Below are positions 1-8,876 of a stretch of 64,000 nucleotides of DNA, piece after piece. Numbering within the stretch: position 1 is the stretch's first letter; every line of letters starts with the position of its first letter. The position numbers and the translations under genes are program-made. The notes beneath the pieces were generated by a model. It saw only the letters and a program-made list of their open reading frames with translations, ran no database searches and had not been told where the DNA came from. The DNA comes from Azospirillum melinis (lineage in GTDB: Bacteria > Pseudomonadota > Alphaproteobacteria > Azospirillales > Azospirillaceae): positions 124,001 to 188,000 of the forward strand of contig NZ_WHOS01000004.1 of assembly GCF_013340935.1 (NCBI RefSeq), in the 5' to 3' direction.

Positions 1-1466
1 GTGCTGCCCATCCGGCAGGTGCCGACCGGGTGGAAAATGGTGGTGCCGATGTCGCCGGCAGCATTCGCCAGTTCCTCCTCGCTCTGGAAGCTGGGGCCGG
101 GCTTATATTCCTGCGGGTGGTAGGGGGCCAGCGCCGGCTGCGAGACGATGCGCCGGGTCAGCGCCAGCGCCTTGGCCGCCTTCGCCCGGTCGGCCGGATC
201 GGACAGGTAGCAAGGGGCGATGGCCGGGTTGGCGCGGTGATCGGCGCTGGTGATTCGGGTCCAGCCGCGCGACGCCGGGCGCAGGTCGCAGACGCTGGCG
301 GTGAAGGCGGGGAAGCCGTGCAGCGGATCGCCGAACTTCTCCAGCGACAGCGGCTGCACATGATACTCCAGGTCGGCGCTTTCGACCTCCGGCGAGGATT
401 TGGCGAAGACGCCGAGCTGGCTGGGCGCCATGGTCAGCGGCCCCTTGCGGAACAGCGCATATTCCAGCCCCATCATCGCCTTGCCGAACAGGCTGCCGGC
501 CCGCTTGTTCAGCGTGACGATGCCGTCGACCTTGTAGATCATGCGCAGTTGCAGATGGTCCTGCAAATTGGCGCCGACGTCCGGCGCGTCCAGCACCACC
601 GGAATGCCGAGCGATTTCAGATGTTCCGCCGGGCCGATGCCGGAGCGCTGGAGGATCGCCGGGCTGCCGATGGACCCGGCGGCCAGCACCGTCTCGACGC
701 TGGAGGTCGCCCGCGCCGGCTCGCCATTCACGGTGAAGCGGATGCCGGTGGCGCGGCCGTCGGCGATCTCCACCCGGTCGATGGCCGCATCGATGGCGAG
801 CTTCAGATTCGGCCGGTCGAGGGCCGGGCGCAGGAAGGCCTTGGCGGCGCTCCAGCGGATGCCGCCCTTCTGGTTCACCTCGAAACTGCCGACGCCGAGA
901 TTGTCGCCGCGGTTGAAATCGTCGTTGCGGGGAATGCCGACCTGCCGCGCTGCCTCGGCGAAGCGGTCGAGCAGGTCCCAGCGCAACCGCTGCCGCTCCA
1001 CCCGCCATTCGCCGCCGGTGCCATGCATCTCGTCGGCGCCGCGCCAGTAATCCTCGCTGCCCTTGAAGACCGGCAGAACCTCGCTCCAGCTCCAGCGGCT
1101 GTCGCCGGTGAGGGCGGCCCATTCGTCGTAATCGCGTGCCTGCCCGCGCATGGCGATCATGCCGTTGATCGACGAGCAGCCGCCCAGCACCTTGCCGCGG
1201 GCGTAATGGATGCTGCGGCCGTTCAGCCCCGGCTCGGCCTCCGTCTTGAAACACCAGTCGGTGCGCGGGTTGCCGATGCAGAACAGATAGCCGGCGGGGA
1301 TGTGCAGCCAGATCCAGCTGTCCTTGCCGCCGGCCTCCAGCAGCAGGACCGAGACGTCGGGATCGGCCGACAGCCGGTTGGCCAGCACGCAGCCGGCCGT
1401 GCCGCCTCCTGCGATGATGTAGTCGAAGCTGCCGAAGTCGAGCACGCCCGCCATCCCGTCCGCCAT
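1..1466 (-). CDS. GMC family FAD-dependent oxidoreductase (choline/alcohol dehydrogenase-like), 3' end cut by window
   Basis: Flavoprotein of the glucose-methanol-choline family, expected to oxidise an alcohol with FAD; the substrate cannot be told from sequence. The N-terminus carries the dinucleotide-binding motif AGGGTAGCVLANRL (residues ~19-32), followed by the family signature ARGKVLGGCSSING (~residues 82-95). The C-terminal motif HPVGTCRMG is read at the very edge of the window, so roughly the last 40 residues lie outside; 488 of an expected ~530 are visible. I chose the ATG at 1466 because GGGAGGG lies 7 bases before it; an in-frame ATG at 1454 is possible. It follows the LysR gene on the same strand after 122 bases, so co-expression is plausible. 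Family is certain; specific enzyme is not. Confidence 0.9.
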   Translation of the reverse strand, partial: MADGMAGVLDFGSFDYIIAGGGTAGCVLANRLSADPDVSVLLLEAGGKDSWIWLHIPAGYLFCIGNPRTDWCFKTEAEPGLNGRSIHYARGKVLGGCSSINGMIAMRGQARDYDEWAALTGDSRWSWSEVLPVFKGSEDYWRGADEMHGTGGEWRVERQRLRWDLLDRFAEAARQVGIPRNDDFNRGDNLGVGSFEVNQKGGIRWSAAKAFLRPALDRPNLKLAIDAAIDRVEIADGRATGIRFTVNGEPARATSSVETVLAAGSIGSPAILQRSGIGPAEHLKSLGIPVVLDAPDVGANLQDHLQLRMIYKVDGIVTLNKRAGSLFGKAMMGLEYALFRKGPLTMAPSQLGVFAKSSPEVESADLEYHVQPLSLEKFGDPLHGFPAFTASVCDLRPASRGWTRITSADHRANPAIAPCYLSDPADRAKAAKALALTRRIVSQPALAPYHPQEYKPGPSFQSEEELANAAGDIGTTIFHPVGTCRMGS

Positions 1467-1535
1467 CCGCGTCCCTCCCCAGGGGATCTGTTGATTTGTC
1501 AGGCGTATTAGATTGCTGACCGGGCGGACGATCCA

Positions 1536-1547
1536 GCGAAATTTCGC
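1536..1547. promoter_or_regulatory. Perfect 12-bp palindrome between LysR gene and GMC gene
   Basis: GCGAAATTTCGC is a perfect palindrome lying 70 bases before the GMC start, in the 122-base gap after the LysR gene. No T-run follows on either strand, so it is a better candidate for an operator than for a terminator. Function is inferred only from position. Confidence 0.3.
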
Positions 1548-1588
1548 CGCAGCGGCATCCTTCGCGGCGGACACCGCCGTCTCCCCGT

Positions 1589-2509
1589 TCACTCCGCCAT
1601 CCGCCGCCGTTCGCGCTCCGTCAGCAGATCGACGAAGGCCCGCACCTTGGTCGGGCGGAAGCGGGCGGCGGGAAAGACGGCATGGATGCCACCCGGCGGC
1701 AGGCTCCAGCCCGGCAGGATGCGGACGAGCCGGCCCGAAGCCAGATCGTCGGCCACGCAGTAATCCGGCAGGACCGACAGCCCGGCCCCCTCGCGCACCG
1801 CCTCGCGCACGGCGAAGGTGGCGTCCAGTGCGATGGATGCCCGCGGCGACACCGTGCGCGCCTCGCCGGTCGCGGCGGTGAACTGCCAGCTCAGCGGGTT
1901 GCGCAGCACCGTGTTGGCGACGAAGGGCAGGGCGGCGATGTCCTCCGGCCCGGCGTCCTTGTCACCTCCCTCGCCCATCCGGGCAGCCAGGGCCGGGGTG
2001 CCGACCAGAAGCTGGCGGAAGCTGCCGAACTGGCGGGCCTGGAGGCTGGTGTCGGCCAGCCAGCCGACGCGGATGGCGAGGTCGAAGGTGCCGCCGACGA
2101 GATCGAGCGCCTGGTCGGACAGGGACATGTCGGCCTTGCAGGCGGGGTGGGCGGCGACGAAGGCGGCGATGGCCGGAACGACGACCGCCACCCCGTAATC
2201 GAACGGGGCGGTCAGCCGCAGCAGGCCGGACGGCGCCGCCGCGGTCTCCGCCAGCTCGCCGAAGGCATCCTCGGCCTCCCGCAGGATCACGACGCAGCGG
2301 CGGTGGAAGGCCATGCCCGCCTCGGTCGGCCGGACCTTGCGGGTGGTGCGGACCAGCAGGCTGGCGCCGACCTCCTCCTCCAGCTTCGCCACCTGCTGGC
2401 TGACCACCGCCTTGGTGATGCCCAGCCGCGCCGCCGCCGCGGTGAAGGAACCGGTTTCCACCACCGCGGCGAAATAGGCGATGCGGTTCAGATGCCTGGG
2501 GTCGCTCAT
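1589..2509 (-). CDS. LysR family transcriptional regulator
   Basis: DNA-binding regulator of 306 residues, normal LysR length. The N-terminal winged helix-turn-helix is clear (residues ~8-66, FAAVVETGSFTAAAARLGIT then VSQQVAKLEEEVGASLL), followed by a substrate-binding domain from about residue 95. It is of the CrgA/DsdC-like group that often controls the neighbouring divergent gene. It is divergent from the DsbA-like/MBL-fold pair, with 122 bases between the LysR start and the likely DsbA start, and upstream of the GMC gene on its own strand. LysR, DsbA-like oxidoreductase and this type of MBL protein are often neighbours in proteobacteria, so that pair is the most likely target. The effector is unknown. 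Confidence 0.93.
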   Translation of the reverse strand: MSDPRHLNRIAYFAAVVETGSFTAAAARLGITKAVVSQQVAKLEEEVGASLLVRTTRKVRPTEAGMAFHRRCVVILREAEDAFGELAETAAAPSGLLRLTAPFDYGVAVVVPAIAAFVAAHPACKADMSLSDQALDLVGGTFDLAIRVGWLADTSLQARQFGSFRQLLVGTPALAARMGEGGDKDAGPEDIAALPFVANTVLRNPLSWQFTAATGEARTVSPRASIALDATFAVREAVREGAGLSVLPDYCVADDLASGRLVRILPGWSLPPGGIHAVFPAARFRPTKVRAFVDLLTERERRRMAE

Positions 2510-2537
2510 CGGGCGCCTGACGATTGTTTGCCGATGG

Positions 2538-2548
2538 CATACGATATG
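2538..2548. promoter_or_regulatory. Inverted repeat CATA-N3-TATG in divergent LysR/DsbA promoter region
   Basis: CATACGATATG is a short dyad 29 bases upstream of the LysR start and inside the divergent control region. It is a candidate LysR operator by position. The arms are only 4 bp, so chance occurrence is quite possible. Confidence 0.3.
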
Positions 2549-2631
2549 TCGGTTTTGTGCCGGCTACACAGCGTAATCGCCTGCGGTTAAGGTCATCCCC
2601 ATCGCCCCACCGCCAGCCACGGATGCTTGTC

Positions 2632-3276
2632 ATGAGCCGGACCAGGACCGTCACCTATCTGTTCGACCCGCTCTGCGGCTGGTGCTACGGCGCTTCGCCG
2701 GCAATCGCGATGCTGCCGGCGATCGGGGATCTTGCGCTGGAACTGCTGCCGACCGGCCTGTTTTCCGGCGCGGGCGCCCGGCCGCTGGACGAAGGATTCG
2801 CCGCCCATGCCTGGGCCTACGACCAGCGCATCCACGAACTGACCGGGCAGGTCTTCAGCGAGCGCTACCGCACCGACGTTCTGGGCGACCGGAGCCAGAG
2901 GATCGACAGCGGTCCGGCGACGCTGGCCCTGACGGCCGTTGCGCTGACCGCGCCCGACCGTGAGTTCGCGGCGCTGGCGGCCATCCAGTCGGGGCGCTAT
3001 GCCGACGGGCTCGACATCACCGCGGCGGCGACGCTGGCCGACATCCTGACCGGTCTGGGCCTCGATGCCGCGGCGTCGCTCTTCGCCGAGGGGGCTGACG
3101 AACTGACGGTCGCCGACGCCGCGCGGGTGGAGCGCGGCCGGCAGCTGATGGCCGCCCACCGCGCCAGCGGCGTGCCGACCCTGCTGTTCGACGACGGATC
3201 GCACCGTCGCAAGCTCGACTCCGAAATCCTCTTCTCCAAGCCCGGCCGGCTGGCCGCCATTCTCAGCGCCGGCTGA
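2632..3276 (+). CDS. DsbA family (FrnE-like) thiol oxidoreductase
   Basis: Predicted thioredoxin-fold protein of the DsbA superfamily, 214 residues from the chosen start. The active site is CGWC (residues ~13-16) in the context FDPLCGWCYGASP, typical of the cytoplasmic DsbA-like/FrnE proteins; the cis-proline loop is GVPTLLF. No signal peptide precedes it, so it probably acts in the cytoplasm, unlike true DsbA. Start: ATG 2632 puts the first strand directly at the N-terminus as in relatives; ATG 2623 is in frame and cannot be excluded, and the open frame runs further upstream to 2524. The MBL-fold gene follows 30 bases later and is probably co-transcribed. Physiological substrate unknown. Confidence 0.82.
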   Translation: MSRTRTVTYLFDPLCGWCYGASPAIAMLPAIGDLALELLPTGLFSGAGARPLDEGFAAHAWAYDQRIHELTGQVFSERYRTDVLGDRSQRIDSGPATLALTAVALTAPDREFAALAAIQSGRYADGLDITAAATLADILTGLGLDAAASLFAEGADELTVADAARVERGRQLMAAHRASGVPTLLFDDGSHRRKLDSEILFSKPGRLAAILSAG

Positions 3277-3306
3277 CAGCGAACATCCAACCCTAGGACA
3301 TCGACG

Positions 3307-4230
3307 ATGATCACACGCAGGGACCTCCTTGCCACCGCTGCGCATGCCCTGACGCTGGCGGGGGCTGCCACCCTCCTGGCTCCGGCCGGCGCGCTTGCCG
3401 CCGCGGCAACTCCGACGGCTGGCCCGCTCCGCTGGCAGGCGTTTCCTGCCGGGGAGGGCGGCTTCTTCCGGTCTCCGGTGCTGCTGTCCGGCGACAGCGA
3501 GGCGATCCTGATCGACGGCGGCTTCACCCTGTCCGACGGCCGCGCGCTCGCCGACGCCATAAAGGCGACCGGCAAGCGGCTGACCGCCATCTATGTCAGC
3601 CAGAGCGACCCCGACTATTATTTCGGGCTTGGTCCGGTGAAGGCGGCCTTCCCCGATGCCCGCGTCATCGCAGCCCCCGCCACCGTCGAGGCGATCAAGG
3701 GCAATGTCGAGAAGAAGCTGGCGGTCTGGGGGCCGAAGCTGAAGGAGAACGGCCCGCAGACGCTGGCCGAGGTGGTGATGCCGCAGCCCTTCGACGGTGC
3801 GTCCCTGACGCTGGACGGCCAGACCGTCGAGATCGTCGACGCCCAGGGGCTGCCCAACCGCCGTTACCTGTGGGTGCCGTCGCTCCAGGCCGTTTTCGGC
3901 GGGGTGCTGGTGTTCTCCGGCCTGCATGTCTGGACCGCCGACACTCCGACGGCGGAGGCACGGGCCGCCTGGGTGAAGGCGCTGGACGCAATGGCCGCCC
4001 GCAAGCCGGCGGTGGTGGTCGCCGGCCATGCCGCACCGGGTGCGGCCCCCGATGCGGCGGCCATCGCCCACACCAGGGGCTATCTCCTGGCCTTCGAGGA
4101 AGAGCTTGCCAAGGCGAAGACCAGCGCCGAGCTGATCGCCGCCATGACGCGGCGCTATCCCGACGCCGGCATGGGCATCGCGCTCGACATCGGCGCCAAG
4201 GTGGCGACCGGCGAGATGAGGTGGGGCTGA
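3307..4230 (+). CDS. Exported MBL-fold hydrolase-like protein with altered metal motif
   Basis: Metallo-beta-lactamase-fold protein of the Vmh-like group, 307 residues. The N-terminus MITRRDLLATAAHALTLAG has a twin-arginine-like start and hydrophobic core, then ALAAAA as a cleavage region, so export is likely. The fold is evident from the DGGFTLSDGRALADAI segment and from the late VVVAGHAAPG motif. The usual HxHxDH zinc site reads SQSDPDYYFG here (residues 98-107): the expected histidines at 99, 101 and 104 are Gln, Asp and Tyr. Either this subfamily binds metal differently or the protein is not a classical metallohydrolase. It is 30 bases downstream of the DsbA-like gene and ends in a hairpin containing its stop codon. 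Confidence 0.8.
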   Translation: MITRRDLLATAAHALTLAGAATLLAPAGALAAAATPTAGPLRWQAFPAGEGGFFRSPVLLSGDSEAILIDGGFTLSDGRALADAIKATGKRLTAIYVSQSDPDYYFGLGPVKAAFPDARVIAAPATVEAIKGNVEKKLAVWGPKLKENGPQTLAEVVMPQPFDGASLTLDGQTVEIVDAQGLPNRRYLWVPSLQAVFGGVLVFSGLHVWTADTPTAEARAAWVKALDAMAARKPAVVVAGHAAPGAAPDAAAIAHTRGYLLAFEEELAKAKTSAELIAAMTRRYPDAGMGIALDIGAKVATGEMRWG

Positions 4231-4239
4231 CGCCCCACC
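4220..4239. terminator. Hairpin at convergent gene ends
   Basis: GGTGGGGC - TGAC - GCCCCACC forms a perfect 8-bp stem whose loop contains the stop codon of the MBL-fold gene. It sits between two convergent genes, so it may stop transcription from both sides. There is no T-run after it. Confidence 0.5.
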
Positions 4240-4258
4240 GTCTCCCGCCGCGCCGGTC

Positions 4259-5140
4259 TCACTTCCTGTTGACCAGCGCCACGCCGCAGACCGCCACCGC
4301 CATGCCGGCCAGCGCGACGATACCCAGCTTCTCGCCGAACAGCACCCAGGCGACGAGCGCCGTCACCGGCGGGGTCAGGTAGAACAGGCTGGCGACCTTG
4401 GCCGCCGCACCGCGGCGGATCAGGGCGAACAGCAGGAAGATGGCGCCGACCGACAGCACGAAGCAGAGCCACAGCAGGGCGAAGATGAACTCGCCCGTCC
4501 ACTGCACCTGCATCGTCTCGGTCAGCGGGGCGACCACCGCCAGCAGGACCGCGGTGGCGGCATATTGGATGGCGGTGCCGCTTCGCAGATCCATGCCGCC
4601 GCCGTGGCGCTTCTGGTACAGCGTGCCGAGCGTGATGCCGACCAGCGCCGCCATGGCATAGCCGATGCCGATCAGATGTTCGGCGTCGACCGACAGCTTC
4701 TCGCGCACCACCAGCCCGACGCCGGCAAGGCCGAGCAGCAGGCCGACCCATTGCCGGCCGCTGACCCGTTCGCCCAGCAGCGGGCCGGACAGGGCGGCGG
4801 TCAGCAGCGGCTGGATGCCGACGATCAGCGCGGTGACGCCGGCCGGCAGCCCATGGGCGATGGCGAGGAAGACGCCGCTCAGATAGACGCCATGCACCAG
4901 CAGCCCGGCCAGCGCGATCCGCCCGGCGGTCGCCCAGTCCTTGGGCCAGGGTGCCCGGCTCGCCAGCGCCACCAGCGCCAGTACCACGGCGACCAGCCCC
5001 AGCCGGATCAGCAGAAAGGTCAGCGGCTCCACATAAGGCAGGCCGTATTTCGCGCCGATGAAGCCGGTGCTCCACAGCAGAACGAAAAGGCCCGGCATCA
5101 GGCGCAGCCAGGTCTGGCCGCCCGTCGCGGTCCCGCTCAT
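4259..5140 (-). CDS. EamA/DMT superfamily transporter
   Basis: Inner-membrane protein of 293 residues with about ten hydrophobic segments in two EamA halves (residues ~13-140 and ~155-290), the standard architecture of drug/metabolite exporters (RhaT/YdcZ type). The GLFVLLWSTGFIGAKYGL start and the repeat-half FALIRRGAAAKVASLFYLTPP are typical of the family. I chose ATG 5140 with GGAAGG nine bases upstream; a TTG two codons earlier is possible. The substrate is unknown; relatives export amino acids or metabolites. It is convergent with the MBL-fold gene and 25 bases from the end of the antiporter gene, which lies upstream on the same strand, so the two could share a transcript. Confidence 0.88.
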   Translation of the reverse strand: MSGTATGGQTWLRLMPGLFVLLWSTGFIGAKYGLPYVEPLTFLLIRLGLVAVVLALVALASRAPWPKDWATAGRIALAGLLVHGVYLSGVFLAIAHGLPAGVTALIVGIQPLLTAALSGPLLGERVSGRQWVGLLLGLAGVGLVVREKLSVDAEHLIGIGYAMAALVGITLGTLYQKRHGGGMDLRSGTAIQYAATAVLLAVVAPLTETMQVQWTGEFIFALLWLCFVLSVGAIFLLFALIRRGAAAKVASLFYLTPPVTALVAWVLFGEKLGIVALAGMAVAVCGVALVNRK

Positions 5141-5165
5141 CTCCAAAATCCTTCCCCGTCCGCCG

Positions 5166-7679
5166 TCAGCTCACCGCCGGAACGGCCGGAGACGACTGGG
5201 TCGGCTGGCGGCGCGCTTCGGCGACCGCCTGGATGTGGGACTGCAAATCCGCGTCCTTCTGCACCAGCCGGCGGAAATCCTTCTCATCCAACACCAGCAA
5301 TTGGCAATAGCCCAGCGCCCGCACGTCTGCATTGCGCCGCTGGCGGGACAGGAGCGCCATCTCGCCGAAGAAGTCGCCGGTGCCGAGCTTCACCGGCTCC
5401 GCCAGCACCGGCACCAGCACCTCGACGGCACCCGACGCGATGAAGAACATGGCGTCGCCGCGCTCGCCCTTGCGCACGATGGTCTCGCCCGGCAGCGCCA
5501 GCTGGGCGCGCAGCAGCGTGGCGATGGTCGCCACCCGCTCCGCCGGCAGTTCGGCGAACAGCGGCACCCGGCGCACCAGCTCCGCCACGTCGAAGCGGAC
5601 ATCCAGCTTCGGCAGCCGTTCCAGCACCCGGCGCCGCTGCTCCAGGTCACGCTCCAGGTCGGTCAGCACCTCCTGGCTGATGATCGATTCGGCGTGCATG
5701 GCGCGGTATTCGGCATGCTCCAGCCGCAGCGCGGCCCGGCCGACATAGCGGCTCTGCAGCACCACCGCATAGTCGGGATATTGCAGCTTCAGGGCCGACA
5801 GCGCCTGCTCGACGATGCCCAGCCGGCCGACCAGCATGCCTTCCAGCACGAACGCCACCTCCTGGCCCAGCACGCGGGCCAGCCGGTCGCGGGTGAAGGC
5901 CAGCAGCTCGCGCAGCACCGTGCGGACGGCGACCAGCACCTCGAACCGCATCGACAGGCGCCGTGCCAGCGGGCCGTGGATGCCGAAGCGGCGTTGCAGC
6001 CAGCTGGCGGTCCGCATCCAGGGGGAGAAGGCGATGAACGGCTCTTCGAAGGCGCGATAGCCGTTGCGGCCCTGGCTCTTGACCGCGTCGAGCAGGCGCC
6101 CGCTGCGGCCGGCCAGCATTTCCATCACCGCGCGCGACACCACCCCTTCGGAGAAGTGGGCGTAATAGAGTTCTTCCTCGCGGTTCACCAGGATGACGAG
6201 GCCGATGGTGACGCGGTCCTCGTCGGTCAGCTTGGCCTCTTCCTGGCTGTCGCGGTCGATCTTCTTCAGCCGCTCCTCGTAGCGGGCGATCATCACGTCC
6301 TTGACCGCGCCGTCGACCTCATAGGTCTGGGCGACGGCGGAGACGCGGTCGCGGATGCTGTCGGTGGACAGCGCCAGCGCCCGGTTGCGCATGGCGCGCT
6401 CCACCGGCGTCAGCTCGTCCAGCTTCAAAAGGCGGATCAGCCAGCGCAGCGTGGTGCCGTTGACGAACAGCGTGACGAAGACGAAGCCGGTGACCATCAC
6501 CGCGATGAAGCTCTGGAGCTTGTCGGGCACCCGGAAATTCTCGGTCACCGCCAGGGCCAGCGTCAGCGACACCGCCCCGCGCATGCCGCCCCACAGCATC
6601 ACCGATTTGTAGGAATTGCTGACCTTCTGCGCCAGCCCGGCCCAGGACAGCACCGGCAGCAGCCCGAACAGGACGACCGCGCGCGCGGCGAAGGCCGCCA
6701 GAACCACCACCATCACCAGCCCGACCTCCGCCCAGCCGGCATCGGCCAGCAGGCGCGGCACCAGGATGGCGGTCAGCAGGAAGATCATGGAGTTGGCCCA
6801 GAAGCCCAGCTGTTGCCAGACATGCTCCATGGCGCCCCAGGTGGCGGGGGAAATGCGGGTGCGTCCGACCGACCCGATGACCAGCGCCGAGGTCACCGTC
6901 GCCACCACGCCCGACGCGCCGACATAATGGTCGGCCAGCACATAGGACAGGTAGGCCAGCGCCACCGTCAGCGTGATCTCCGCCATCGGCTGGTTGCGCA
7001 CAGGCTCCACCAGCATGCAGACGATGCGGCCGCAGACATAGCCGGTGACGACGCCGCCGGAGAAGTCGCGCAGGAAATCCACCGCCGCCGCCGCCGCCCC
7101 GCCGTGGGAGGTGCGCGTCAGCATTTCCAGCAGCAGGGTGAAGAGCGCGATGGCCGCGGCGTCGTTCAGCAGGCTCTCGCCCTCGACCAGCGTGGTCAGC
7201 CGTCTTGGCGCGCCCAGGTCGCGGAAGATGCCGATCACCGCCGCCGGGTCGGTGGAGGCGACGATGGCGCCCAGCAGCAGGCAGGCGACCAGCGGCAGTG
7301 GGGTGAACAGGTTGACGGCATAGCCGACGGCGAAGGTGCAGACGAACACCGCCACCACCGCCATCAGCAGGATCGGACCCAGATCCTCGAACAGCCGCCG
7401 CACATCGACCGCCAGCGCCGTCTCGAACAGCAGGATCGGCAGGAAGACGTGCAGGAGCACGTCCGACGAAACGTCCAGTTCGGCCAGCGAATTCAGGAAA
7501 TCGTGCAGCGGATCCTTGCCCGGTCCGGCGAAGGTCTGGATCACGGCCCCCAGCGCCACGCCGACGCCGGCCAGCAGCACCGTGTAGGGCACCTGGAAGC
7601 GGGCGGCGAGCGGCGGCAGGAAACTGACGAGGGCGAGAAGCCCGGCAACGCCGAGGACTTGAATGACGATGTCGTGCAT
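5166..7679 (-). CDS. Na+/H+ (cation/proton) antiporter with C-terminal cyclic-nucleotide-binding domain
   Basis: Inner-membrane antiporter of 837 residues. Residues ~1-420 are a CPA1-type exchanger with the family motifs STDPAAVIGIFRDLGAP and VEGESLLNDAAAIALF (ion-binding aspartate in the ND pair). A long cytoplasmic region (~430-690) rich in charged helices follows. The last ~130 residues form a CNMP-binding/Crp-like beta-roll (VPLFAELPAERVATIATLL, then a GERGDAMFFIASGAVEVLVP segment and FFGEMALLSRQRRNADVRAL). The layout recalls plant SOS1 and sperm NHE, so control of ion exchange by a cyclic nucleotide or related ligand is likely by analogy. Start ATG 7679 begins directly before the first membrane helix; an upstream in-frame start at 7745 would add 22 residues without hydrophobic character. 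Which cation it moves is unknown. Confidence 0.9.
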   Translation of the reverse strand: MHDIVIQVLGVAGLLALVSFLPPLAARFQVPYTVLLAGVGVALGAVIQTFAGPGKDPLHDFLNSLAELDVSSDVLLHVFLPILLFETALAVDVRRLFEDLGPILLMAVVAVFVCTFAVGYAVNLFTPLPLVACLLLGAIVASTDPAAVIGIFRDLGAPRRLTTLVEGESLLNDAAAIALFTLLLEMLTRTSHGGAAAAAVDFLRDFSGGVVTGYVCGRIVCMLVEPVRNQPMAEITLTVALAYLSYVLADHYVGASGVVATVTSALVIGSVGRTRISPATWGAMEHVWQQLGFWANSMIFLLTAILVPRLLADAGWAEVGLVMVVVLAAFAARAVVLFGLLPVLSWAGLAQKVSNSYKSVMLWGGMRGAVSLTLALAVTENFRVPDKLQSFIAVMVTGFVFVTLFVNGTTLRWLIRLLKLDELTPVERAMRNRALALSTDSIRDRVSAVAQTYEVDGAVKDVMIARYEERLKKIDRDSQEEAKLTDEDRVTIGLVILVNREEELYYAHFSEGVVSRAVMEMLAGRSGRLLDAVKSQGRNGYRAFEEPFIAFSPWMRTASWLQRRFGIHGPLARRLSMRFEVLVAVRTVLRELLAFTRDRLARVLGQEVAFVLEGMLVGRLGIVEQALSALKLQYPDYAVVLQSRYVGRAALRLEHAEYRAMHAESIISQEVLTDLERDLEQRRRVLERLPKLDVRFDVAELVRRVPLFAELPAERVATIATLLRAQLALPGETIVRKGERGDAMFFIASGAVEVLVPVLAEPVKLGTGDFFGEMALLSRQRRNADVRALGYCQLLVLDEKDFRRLVQKDADLQSHIQAVAEARRQPTQSSPAVPAVS

Positions 7680-7846
7680 GGTTCCACGGAACGGCTGCGG
7701 CGTGGGCTGCACGGTATCGCCGCACTGTGGCGGGGGCAAGGCCATGGGCCGCAGATTCCTGCGGCAAAAATGGTCCGCAGCGATGCGCCGGCCGTGAGCA
7801 GGGGGCTATGCCGCTCCCACGTATTCCCCCTCCGTTTCTCCGGGCC

Positions 7847-8761
7847 TCACCGCCAGCCGCCGTCCCGCGTCAGGCCGGACAGGATGTCCGTCAGGATGGC
7901 GTGGGTGGCGCGGGCGGCGGCCGACATCGGCCGGCCGGCGGCATGGGCCAGCAGGATGGTCCGGTCGATCTGCGGGTCGGCGATGGGCAGGCCGGTCAGC
8001 CGCTCCGCCGTCCCGCCGTGGCGCGCCACCCGGTCCGACAGCACGGTATAGCCGCAGCCTTCAGCCACCAGCGCCTTGATCTGCTCCAGCGCGTCGATCT
8101 CCAGCGCCACGGTGACGCTGGCCCGCGCCAGCAGGGCGGCATGCTCCACCTCCTCGCGCACGCCATGCGGGCGGCCGGGCAGGATCAACGGCAGGGAAAG
8201 CGCCTCGGCGAAGGGGATGGCGCTGCGGCCGCGCAGCAGCGGGTCGTCGGCCGGCCCGACCAGATGCAGCTTCTCCCGCGCCACCAGCTCGGTCTCCAGC
8301 CCGCCCATCTCCTTGGTGCCGAACACCAGCGCGAGGTCGAGCTGCCCCGACAGCACCCATTCCAGCATGTGGCCAGACAGCCCCTCGACCACCCGCAGGC
8401 GGATTTGCGGGTGGGTGCGCCGCACCGCCAGCGCCAGCGGCACGGTCAGCACCGGCCCCAGCGAGGTCGGGATGCCGACGGTCGCCGGACCTGCCGGCAC
8501 CGCTTCCACCGCCCTGACCTCGTCGCGCAGCCCGTCCATCTGGCCGATCAGCGCCGCCGCCCGCTGCGCCAGCCGCCGCCCGCTTTCCGTCGGCACCACG
8601 CCGCGCGCCGTGCGCAGCACCAGCTGGCAGCCGAAATCCTCCTCCAGCCGCTTCAGATGCAGGCTGAGCGCCGGCTGCGCCACCCGCAGGGAATCCGCCG
8701 CGCGGGAAATCGAGCCATGCTCGACGATGCCGAGGAAATAGCGAAGCTGCCGCACATCCAT
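7847..8761 (-). CDS. LysR family transcriptional regulator (Nac/Cbl-like)
   Basis: Regulator of 304 residues. The N-terminus MDVRQLRYFLGIVEHGSISR, then AADSLRVAQPALSLHLKRLE, is a textbook LysR helix-turn-helix of the group including nitrogen-assimilation control protein; residues ~90-295 are the co-inducer domain. ATG 8761 gives the standard N-terminus, with CAGGAG 11-16 bases upstream; a longer frame starts at 8785. No divergent metabolic gene is next to it, the neighbour being clpB after 241 bases with its own promoter, so the target is not obvious. A T-N11-A dyad just upstream suggests autoregulation. Confidence 0.92.
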   Translation of the reverse strand: MDVRQLRYFLGIVEHGSISRAADSLRVAQPALSLHLKRLEEDFGCQLVLRTARGVVPTESGRRLAQRAAALIGQMDGLRDEVRAVEAVPAGPATVGIPTSLGPVLTVPLALAVRRTHPQIRLRVVEGLSGHMLEWVLSGQLDLALVFGTKEMGGLETELVAREKLHLVGPADDPLLRGRSAIPFAEALSLPLILPGRPHGVREEVEHAALLARASVTVALEIDALEQIKALVAEGCGYTVLSDRVARHGGTAERLTGLPIADPQIDRTILLAHAAGRPMSAAARATHAILTDILSGLTRDGGWR

Positions 8762-8782
8762 AACGCCGGAACTCCTGCTGCC

Positions 8783-8799
8783 CATACCGTAGCGCTATG
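8783..8799. promoter_or_regulatory. LysR-type dyad CATA-N9-TATG upstream of LysR gene
   Basis: CATACCGTAGCGCTATG is an imperfect palindrome with the T-N11-A spacing expected for LysR operators, 22 bases before the LysR start. Candidate autoregulatory site; arms are short. Confidence 0.4.
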
Positions 8800-8876
8800 A
8801 AAGAGGCGGTGGGGATCATGTGTCAATATGGCCTCGCCGTCCATGGGCCGGGCGACACCTCCCCGCAGGCCCCCCT

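Noticed and set aside
5058..8051. Very long open frame (997 codons) on the plus strand opposite the antiporter and LysR genes
   Set aside because: It is antisense to two clear protein families; its product is His/Gln/Arg/Pro-rich low-complexity sequence, as expected for the complementary frame of high-GC coding DNA.
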